This document shows positions 24,914-30,912 of a DNA stretch of 30,912 nucleotides, one piece after another (position 1 is the first letter of the stretch; each line of letters begins with the position of its first letter). The notes beneath the pieces were generated by a model, which worked only from the letters and a program-made list of their open reading frames with translations, had not been told where the DNA came from and did no database searches. The position numbers and the translations under genes are program-made. The stretch comes from Deltaproteobacteria bacterium UBA5754 (lineage in GTDB: Bacteria > Desulfobacterota > Dissulfuribacteria > Dissulfuribacterales > UBA5754): NCBI GenBank assembly GCA_002419025.1, contig DIFG01000020.1, positions 25,438-56,349 of the forward strand, read 5' to 3'.

Positions 24914-25956
24914 GATTTCTCCGTGCAGAGGAACGTATCCTCGTTCCCATCGGCGAAGGCCGATGGGCGAAGCTGGAAACGAAACGCATCACAACAATCA
25001 TTGAAAATCTCGTCGAACTCTACGACCACGAGTCCTTGAACGAAGATGGAAGTCTCCTTTTGAGGCGTTCCCAGGGGACAAATCTGGCCGGCCTTCTGGA
25101 AGATCCCGGCATAAGGTGGAAAGGCGCTGATGAACTCCAAAGGCTCGCGCAGCGACTCCGCGATTTCTCAGGAATCAGCCCAGTCCCGCCGCCCCAAGGG
25201 CTCGACGCCAAACTCCGCCCTTACCAGCAGGAAGGGCTCAACTGGCTCCAGTTCCTGCGGGAATTCCAGTTTGGCGGAATCCTGGCCGATGACATGGGGC
25301 TTGGGAAGACCATCCAGACCCTCGCCCACCTCCTCCAGGAAAAACGCTCCGGGCGCATGGACCTCCCGAGCCTCGTCATCGTACCGAGGAGCCTTCTCGG
25401 CAACTGGCGCCGCGAGGCCGAAAGGTTCACACCCGACCTCAAGGTCCTCGTGATCCATGGCCCCCATCGGGGCGCGGCCTTCATGGACATCTGCAATCAC
25501 GACCTGGTCATCACCTCATACGCACTCATCCGCAGGGACATCGCCCTATACAGTGATCTGGAATTCCACTACGTCATCCTTGACGAGGCCCAGTTCATAA
25601 AAAACGCCGCGGCCCAGACCACCCTGGCCATTCAGGGCCTCAGCGCCCGCCATCGCCTGTGTCTCACCGGGACCCCTCTCGAAAACCACCTTTGCGAACT
25701 CTGGTCCATATTCCATTTCCTCATGCCGGGATTCCTCGGCACGCACGACGGCTTCAGCCGCCTTTTTCGCACACCGATCGAGAAAAACGGCGACATGGAC
25801 CGGCTGGCCGGGCTCAAGGACCGCCTCGTCCCCTTCATGCTCCGCCGCACCAAGGATCTGGTGGAAAAGGACCTCCCGGAGAAGACGGAGATCGTGCGCA
25901 TGGCCACGCTGGAAGGCAGGCAACGCGAGCTCTACGAGACCGTGAGAATCGCCATG
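24761..25956 (+). pseudogene. SNF2-family helicase, middle piece (ATPase lobe 1)
   Basis: The region carries helicase motifs Q to III: LRPYQQEGLNWLQFL, Walker A DDMGLGKT, LVIVPRSLLGNW, the DEAQ box (VILDEAQFIKN), LTGTPLENHLCELWS, and the linker FMLRRTKDLVEKDLPEKTE. This is the ATP-binding lobe of the SNF2 DNA translocase. The frame is open from 24451 to 26034, but only 24761-25956 is in register with the protein. It leaves register at atgtgg (25954-25959), where a 2-base duplication (or loss of one base) separates IAM from DKRIRDEIAKKG. No separate ribosome site precedes this piece, so it could not be made on its own. Confidence 0.8.
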
Positions 25957-26618
25957 TGGACAAGAGGATCCGGGACGAGATCGCCAAAAAGGGCCTTGCC
26001 CGAAGCCACATCACGATCCTCGACGCCCTCCTGAAACTCCGTCAGGTCTGCTGCGACCCGCGCCTTCTTAAGCTTGATGGCGCGAGAAAGGTGAAACAGT
26101 CGGCCAAGATAGAGCTTTTGATGGACCTCCTTCCCGGACTCGTGGCCGAAGGGAGAAAGGTCATACTCTTCTCCCAGTTCACCTCCATGCTGGCCCTGAT
26201 CGAGGAGGAACTCGCACGGCACGGGATCACCTGGGGCAAGCTCACCGGCCAGACCGTGAAACGGGACGAGGCCGTGGCCGCCTTCCAGGAAGGAAACGCA
26301 CAGGTCTTCCTCGTGAGTCTCAAGGCCGGCGGCACCGGGCTCAACCTGACCACAGCGGACACCGTGATCCACTACGACCCGTGGTGGAACCCGGCGGTGG
26401 AACGTCAGGCCACGGACCGCGCCCACCGCATAGGCCAGGACAAGCCGGTCTTCGTCTACAAACTCCTCGCGGAAAACACGGTGGAGGAGAAGATCCTCAG
26501 GCTCCAGCAGAAAAAGATGGCCCTTGCGGAGGGCATCTGCGGCAGGCAGGATGGGGAAACCGGCCCCCGGTTCAGCGCGGAAGACCTCCTGGATCTCCTC
26601 GGAACAGGGCCAGGCTGA
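25957..26618 (+). pseudogene. SNF2-family helicase, C-terminal piece (ATPase lobe 2)
   Basis: The frame open from 25659 to 26618 is in register with the helicase only from about 25957. It carries DKRIRDEIAKKGLARSHI, LKLRQVCCDPRL, motif IV (VILFSQFTSMLALIEEEL), motif V (SLKAGGTGLNLTTAD) and motif VI (ATDRAHRIGQ), ending normally at 26618. The three pieces together would give an uninterrupted protein of about 1,100 residues, typical of SWIM-SNF2 ATPases. Since all motifs are well preserved, the breaks are recent or are sequence errors. A 15-bp inverted repeat follows the stop codon by 2 bases. Confidence 0.8.
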
Positions 26619-26620
26619 TC

Positions 26621-26690
26621 AGAAAGGACACGTTTTGTAGAGAGGCCGGTGAACCGATTGATGAAGGCCTGATCCAACGTGTCCTTTCTG
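26621..26690. terminator. Long inverted repeat between convergent genes
   Basis: cagaaaggacacgtt (26621-26635) pairs perfectly with aacgtgtcctttctg (26676-26690). A smaller stem (aggcc 26642-26646 with ggcct 26666-26670) is nested inside. It fills the gap between the convergent helicase (ends 26618) and kinase (ends 26704) genes, so a two-way transcription end is the simplest reading. There is no classical T-run. Confidence 0.5.
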
Positions 26691-26703
26691 CATGGCAAGA
26701 GAC

Positions 26704-28239
26704 TTATCCTCCCTCAAGCCCCCGCACGGGGAGACGCACGATGAATACGGTCTCCATGCCTGCGCTCACGAATTCCTGTGAACTCGGAGGCGATTCCACC
26801 TCGATCGTGCCCCCGTGATCCCGAACGATCCCGAAGGTGACCGAGAGCCCGAGGCCTGTTCCCTTGCCCACGCCTTTGGTCGTGAAAAAGGGATCGAAGA
26901 TCTTCCTGCGTATCTCAGGGGGGATCCCGGGCCCCGAATCCCCGACTATGACCTCAACCCCCTTCCCGTCCGGAAAAGGACGCGTCCAGATCCCGATGAT
27001 CCCATCCTTTTCCATGGCCTGGTGTGCATTGGTGACGAGATTCAGAAAGACCTGTTGAAGCTTACCGGCATCACCCATGATTTTTGGCAAGGATTCGGCA
27101 AAAGACCTATGGACATAGATCCTGTCCATGTTGAGGGAGTGTTCCGTGACGGAGAGGACCTCCTCGAGGCACTGGTTCACATCGATCTCGGAGATCACGT
27201 TCTTTACAGACTCGCGGGAAAACTTTAGAAGATCCGCAACTATCCTCTTGCACACCTTGGTCTGCTTCTCGATGATCATGAGTGTCTCGCGGACCTCCTC
27301 ATTCCCCTCGATCTCCTCCTGAAGGAGCTGGGTGTAGCCGAGGATGATGCCGAGAGGCGTGTTGATCTCGTGGGCGACCCCGGCCGCAAGCTGGCCAACG
27401 GAGGCCATCTTCTCGGACTGCATGAGCTGGGTCATCACCTGCTTGAACCGGGTGATGTCCTTTGCGATTCCCTCCCAGCCCACCGTTTTCCCCTTCTCAT
27501 CCCGAATGGTATCCGCCGAGATGATGAAGGTGAGGGTGGATCCGTCGAGCCTCCGAAAGTCGGCCTCGAAGTCCTTGACGTGGCCTTGGGAACAGAGCCT
27601 CTGCTGAAACTGCTGATAATTGATCTCCTCGGCGAAGAGTTCCGAAAGGGGACGGCCGATGAGATCCTCCTTTTTGGTGTAACCGAGGAGATCGACCCCG
27701 CTTTCGTTGATGTCCCTGATCTGCCGATCCGCGTCACAGAAAAAGATGACATCTTTCGAGTTCTCGAAGAGATGCCGGAACTTTTCCTCTGATAGGCGAA
27801 GGGCCTGGGTGCGTTCCTCGACCCTGCGCTCAAGGGTCTGGTTAAGTTCCTTCAGGGATGCGTGAGCCGAGGCCAGGCGCCGGGCGTCCTCCCTCACCCG
27901 GTCCATGACCAGCCTGATGTTCGGATAATAGAAGGTGAGGGTCGTTATGGAGACGAATGTCATGGTGTTGAGACTGCCGCTGATGGGGGCCAGCGTCTTC
28001 CAGATCTCTCCATGACCGGCAAGGATGAGGACGAAACGAAGGATGTGGCCGATACCCCGGGAAAGGGCAAAGGCCACCATTCCGAGACACAGCCAAAAGA
28101 GATAGGTCCAGATGACGCTTTTAGACTCGAGTTGTGTGAGACGAAAGGAATAATAGAGTGCGATGAAAGACAGGACGATCATGGACCCGGAGCCGAAAAA
28201 ATCGACGATATAGATGGGGGCGAGCGGAAGCCCGTTCAT
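26704..28239 (-). CDS. Membrane PAS sensor histidine kinase
   Basis: 511 residues from the ATG at 28239. There are about three membrane helices in the first 110 residues, a coiled coil (about 120-150, LKELNQTLERRVEERTQAL), a PAS domain (about 152-266), HisKA with His290 in AGVAHEINTPLGIILGYTQ, and a complete HATPase. The ATPase domain has LVTNAHQAM, DSGPGIPPE, FFTTKGVGKGTGLGL. All catalytic motifs are present. An open frame extends upstream to 28764 but overlaps a better gene on the same strand; the ATG at 28239 overlaps that gene's stop (ATGA), showing coupling. No response regulator is encoded beside it, so it is an orphan here. It converges with the helicase pieces. Confidence 0.9.
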   Translation of the reverse strand: MNGLPLAPIYIVDFFGSGSMIVLSFIALYYSFRLTQLESKSVIWTYLFWLCLGMVAFALSRGIGHILRFVLILAGHGEIWKTLAPISGSLNTMTFVSITTLTFYYPNIRLVMDRVREDARRLASAHASLKELNQTLERRVEERTQALRLSEEKFRHLFENSKDVIFFCDADRQIRDINESGVDLLGYTKKEDLIGRPLSELFAEEINYQQFQQRLCSQGHVKDFEADFRRLDGSTLTFIISADTIRDEKGKTVGWEGIAKDITRFKQVMTQLMQSEKMASVGQLAAGVAHEINTPLGIILGYTQLLQEEIEGNEEVRETLMIIEKQTKVCKRIVADLLKFSRESVKNVISEIDVNQCLEEVLSVTEHSLNMDRIYVHRSFAESLPKIMGDAGKLQQVFLNLVTNAHQAMEKDGIIGIWTRPFPDGKGVEVIVGDSGPGIPPEIRRKIFDPFFTTKGVGKGTGLGLSVTFGIVRDHGGTIEVESPPSSQEFVSAGMETVFIVRLPVRGLEGG

Positions 28240-28724
28240 GCCACAGCATCCCGAGAGGCATCTTCCCTTTTTCTTTCCGCCTCCCGACAGAAGGTCTTCA
28301 ATGCAAGGACGAGAAAGACCATGGCGGGAACGCACAGGAGATGATCGAATTTCGCAATATAATACAAGACCTTCTTTGCAGTGAACGGCGGAGGAAGATA
28401 TTGGCTGAAGAGATGACCACTTCCCAGAATGGCCTCTTCCGGCAATTGAGACTCGACGGTGTGCGCAATGAAGGCGTTCACGTTCCACAAAAAGAAAAAG
28501 ACGAGGGAGATCCGGAAGTAGTGCCATCCCCTCCCCTCGCCAATGGGCTGGATACGGAGAAAGATGAGCAATGTGATCATGGCGATGGCAAAAAAGACAT
28601 GCGCGATCTGATGGATGTAGAGCCCTTCTGGTGGGCCGTGTGTCTGAAGGGCCAGGGCGCTGCCTGGTGTCGCCACAAAAAGCACAATAAGCAGGATGGA
28701 TATGTACAACCCATGCTGACACAT
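28236..28724 (-). CDS. Membrane protein coupled to the histidine kinase
   Basis: 162 residues with an N-terminal hydrophobic segment (GLYISILLIVLFVATPGSALA) that may be a signal or first helix, then about three more helices (HVFFAIAMITLLIFLRI, FRISLVFFFLWNVNAFIAH, LLCVPAMVFLVLALKTF). Several His lie near the membrane faces (HQIAHVF, AHTVE, FDHLL), which could bind a metal or haem, but no family is recognised. gggggac precedes the ATG by about 6 bases. Its stop overlaps the kinase start, so it is likely a sensory or accessory partner of that kinase. It starts 15 bases after the thioredoxin-like gene. Confidence 0.75.
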   Translation of the reverse strand: MCQHGLYISILLIVLFVATPGSALALQTHGPPEGLYIHQIAHVFFAIAMITLLIFLRIQPIGEGRGWHYFRISLVFFFLWNVNAFIAHTVESQLPEEAILGSGHLFSQYLPPPFTAKKVLYYIAKFDHLLCVPAMVFLVLALKTFCREAERKREDASRDAVA

Positions 28725-28739
28725 AACGATGTCCCCCTG

Positions 28740-29270
28740 TCAGGTCTTGTCCCGGCCCTTCCAAAGGGCCGAGATGAAGGTCTCCACCTGGGCCCTCGAA
28801 GGCACCCGCCCAGCGCAGACGACCTTTCCGTTAACGACGAGCGCAGGCGGATTCAAGACACCATGCCGCCATATTTCATCATAATCGCTGAGGTGTTCCA
28901 GATCCGCCCCGATCCTCTGCGCATCCAGGACCGACCGGACGATATCCTCGATCTTTCTGCAACTCACGCACCCCTTGCCCAAGATCCTTATCACGAGGGG
29001 CCCTTCGTCCCTGGTCGCGCTCTGGCCCAGGCCCAAACGTTCTTGCCAGTATCGATCGAGGGCATCGAGGTAGTCCGCCCGGGCGGATGCTGGGATGTAA
29101 TTTCGTCTCTCGAGAAGGGCAAGGTGGAGCCCGGCCGCCACTCGGGGATACGTAGCTGCCGCGCCGTCCAGCTCCTTGTAAACGGTCTCGAATGTCGCCT
29201 CGAGACCGACCAGCCCGACAGCGATCCCCTTGACCCTGAGCCTCCCATGGGGTGTGGATGGGGTTTCCAT
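28740..29270 (-). CDS. Thioredoxin-like CxxC protein with extra N-terminal domain
   Basis: 176 residues without a signal peptide, so probably cytoplasmic. The C-terminal half (about 92-170) is a small thioredoxin-like fold of the redox-active-disulfide type: IRILGKGCVSCRKIEDIV with C101 and C104, then NPPALVVNGKVVCAGRVPS with the cis-Pro segment. The first 85 residues (VKGIAVGLVGLEATFETVYK, RNYIPASARADYLDALDRYW) form a helical region that I do not recognise, although similar two-part proteins occur in anaerobic delta-proteobacteria. It may pass thiol redox state to the membrane protein and kinase encoded downstream. It starts 6 bases after the der stop. Confidence 0.78.
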   Translation of the reverse strand: METPSTPHGRLRVKGIAVGLVGLEATFETVYKELDGAAATYPRVAAGLHLALLERRNYIPASARADYLDALDRYWQERLGLGQSATRDEGPLVIRILGKGCVSCRKIEDIVRSVLDAQRIGADLEHLSDYDEIWRHGVLNPPALVVNGKVVCAGRVPSRAQVETFISALWKGRDKT

Positions 29271-29276
29271 AGCAAA

Positions 29277-30686
29277 TCAGGTCCTCTTACAGCCCCGTTT
29301 TTCCGCAACAGGTCCGGTCGGGATCTCGGCCCCTTCCTCACGATCCCGGTCCCGTCCCCTGAAAACGAATCTCACGGGTGTATGGGATATTTCCAGCTCC
29401 CTTCGGAACTGTTTGACAAGGAATCGCTTGTAATATGCAGGGACATGCTGGGGATAGTTGGCAAAAACGAGAAAGGTCGGCGGACGGGTGGCGACCTGCG
29501 TCGCATAGAAAAGACGTACGTGGTGTCCCTGGAAAACGGGCGGTGTACGCGCAGACATGGCCCGTGCCAGGACCCTGTTCACCCTTCCCGTTGAAAATGT
29601 GGCCTGGAACTGGGCGGAGAGCTCATCCACGATAGGAAAGATCCTGCTGGCATTCCTGCCTGTCAAGGCCGAGACGTTCACATGGGGGGCATGGGGCATG
29701 AATCGCTTGGCCCTTTCGAGTTCCTCTGTACGAAGCCGCGCGAGATTCCGATCCCCCTGGACGAGGTCCCATTTGTTGTAAATCGTCATGACCGCCCGGC
29801 CGTATTCCTCCCCATATCCGAGAAGACGCTTGTCCTGATCCGTCACCCCCTCGGTTGCGTCCAATACAAGAAGGACGACATCACAGGTCTTTACGGCGTC
29901 TATGGCCTTGAGCACGCTGAATTTTTCGACCTTGTCCTCCACACGAGCGCGCCGCCTGATGCCGGCTGTATCCGTGAGGAGGATATCTCGATGCCCTGGT
30001 CTTCGAATCAGCGTGTCGATGGAGTCCCGCGTCGTCCCCGGGATGTCCGTCACGATCATTCGGGGCTCGCCTGCAAGCCGGTTGAAAAGGGAGGATTTGC
30101 CCACGTTCGGACGCCCGAGGAGAGACACCCGAATGGGCCTTTCCTCCTCCGGGACGGTCACGGGCTCGCGGTTACCCTCGGCGCCCCCGAGTTCCCTGCA
30201 GACGGCCTCGATCCTCTCCACGAGTTCTGTGATACCGCGGCCATGTTCAGCCGAAACCGGAACCACCTCCCCGGCCCCGAGGGCGTGAAATTCGACAACC
30301 AGGTCTTCCTGCCTCGGCCCATCCACCTTGTTGGCCACCACAATAAGCGGCTTGCCGAAGGGACGCAGGAGGTCAAAGACCTCCTGGTCCGCGGCCGTGA
30401 TGCCGTCGCGGGCGTCCACAATAAAGAGAAGGAGATCGGCCTCCCGGACGGCCTGTACACCCTGGAGACAGACCGCACGGGAAACGGAATCTTCACCGTC
30501 TTCTGTCTCGATTCCCCCCGTGTCCACGAGTTCCACCCACAGGGTTTCGAGAAGGCACTTGCCGTAGCGGCGGTCACGGGTGAGCCCAGGAAGCTCGGCT
30601 ACGAGGGCGTCACGGGATCGGGTGAGGCGGTTGAAAAGCGTGGACTTTCCCACATTCGGCCGCCCAACAAGGGCGATGACGGGCAT
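29277..30686 (-). CDS. der: Ribosome-assembly GTPase Der (EngA)
   Basis: 469 residues from the ATG at 30686. Two tandem GTPase domains are present: the first starts IALVGRPNVGKSTLFN, with DTGG and NKVD; the second has VSLLGRPNVGKSSLFN, then PGTTRDS, DTAG and NKWD. A C-terminal KH-like domain follows (PPTFLVFANYPQHVPAYYKR, LEISHTPVRFVFRGRD). Der acts in maturation of the 50S ribosomal subunit. The frame is open to 30737 with further ATGs at 30716 and 30737; none has a good ribosome site, and I chose 30686 because family members begin MPVIALVGRPN. It heads a tight operon with the thioredoxin-like, membrane and kinase genes. Confidence 0.94.
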   Translation of the reverse strand: MPVIALVGRPNVGKSTLFNRLTRSRDALVAELPGLTRDRRYGKCLLETLWVELVDTGGIETEDGEDSVSRAVCLQGVQAVREADLLLFIVDARDGITAADQEVFDLLRPFGKPLIVVANKVDGPRQEDLVVEFHALGAGEVVPVSAEHGRGITELVERIEAVCRELGGAEGNREPVTVPEEERPIRVSLLGRPNVGKSSLFNRLAGEPRMIVTDIPGTTRDSIDTLIRRPGHRDILLTDTAGIRRRARVEDKVEKFSVLKAIDAVKTCDVVLLVLDATEGVTDQDKRLLGYGEEYGRAVMTIYNKWDLVQGDRNLARLRTEELERAKRFMPHAPHVNVSALTGRNASRIFPIVDELSAQFQATFSTGRVNRVLARAMSARTPPVFQGHHVRLFYATQVATRPPTFLVFANYPQHVPAYYKRFLVKQFRRELEISHTPVRFVFRGRDRDREEGAEIPTGPVAEKRGCKRT

Positions 30687-30737
30687 CCTGCGCCAAGCAG
30701 GATCAGGCGTTTTCATAAAGGTGTCTAGTGAATCCAT

Positions 30738-30912
30738 ATCTCAAGTACCACGCAGAATGCAGTGAACGAAGAGTACCGCATCGGTCGCTATCGGTGCAGT
30801 TCGTTCCTCGCCGTCCATGGATTTCATGAATATCATTAGATAAATCAAAAAAACAGGCACAGTAAAGACTTCTAATATGGCTCTTCTTCATTTCGTGTGG
30901 AATTTGATCGGT
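30738..30912. other. Gene-free region upstream of der
   Basis: No convincing gene is seen. The stretch contains an imperfect palindrome around gcatcggtcgctatcggtgc (30778-30797) and AT-rich sequence from about 30830. On the minus strand it has loose resemblance to the dispersed intergenic repeats, too weak to claim. A 62-codon minus-strand frame here overlaps der and has no recognisable features. The der promoter should lie here, but I could not identify its hexamers. Confidence 0.3.

Noticed and set aside
28240..28764. N-terminal extension of the histidine kinase frame
   Set aside because: It overlaps the membrane-protein gene in another frame, has shadow-like composition, and the ATGA overlap at 28239 gives a better start.
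28341..29594. 417-codon plus-strand frame
   Set aside because: Antisense to three well-supported genes; no domain recognised.

Overview
The window looks like chromosomal DNA of an anaerobic, Gram-negative delta-proteobacterium (Desulfobacterota-like). The base composition is GC-rich. A pentaheme c-type cytochrome sits with a Tat-exported ferredoxin and an NrfD/HybB quinol module. There are three large GAF/PAS histidine kinase genes and a sigma54-type response regulator, and the housekeeping proteins have proteobacterial forms. The taxon is inferred from this mix; no marker gene fixes it.

Layout. 1-63 is the right half of a palindromic repeat whose complete copy lies at 4443-4577. 358-3594 holds small metabolic or unknown genes, mostly on the plus strand: an exported OB-fold-like protein, a phosphoribosyltransferase overlapping a cupin, an exported hypothetical on the minus strand, a DnaJ C-terminal remnant and a DUF72 protein. 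3637-4185 (minus) encodes two tiny membrane proteins behind a good sigma54-type promoter match. 12702-4695 is a long minus-strand run: an IS1595-like transposase homologue that has lost catalytic acids, ftsH (start overlaps it by 8 bp), an 11-codon leader ORF, pentaheme cytochrome, four-cluster Fe-S protein, NrfD-like membrane protein, and a histidine-kinase homologue without the phospho-acceptor His. 17928-13044 (minus) is a second signalling operon: soluble histidine kinase, NtrC-type regulator and an output-less membrane PAS protein, ended by a perfect 25-bp hairpin.

18337-23243 (plus) is the conserved rpmH-rnpA-yidD-yidC-jag-mnmE cluster. rpmH appears to lie entirely inside rnpA in another frame, an arrangement known from Thermus. 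23327-26618 is a SWIM-SNF2 helicase gene broken by two frameshifts. 30686-26704 (minus) is a tightly spaced operon of der, a thioredoxin-like protein, a small membrane protein and an intact membrane histidine kinase.

How the parts may work together (inference): the quinol-cytochrome module moves electrons between membrane quinol and periplasmic cytochrome and is co-directional with FtsH and a kinase-dead sensor. The NtrC-type regulator is a natural candidate for acting on sigma54 promoters such as the one before the small membrane-protein pair. The most unusual points are the nested rpmH/rnpA, the inactivated transposase homologue joined to ftsH, the pseudokinase, the leader ORF before the cytochrome, and several palindromic or dispersed intergenic repeats.
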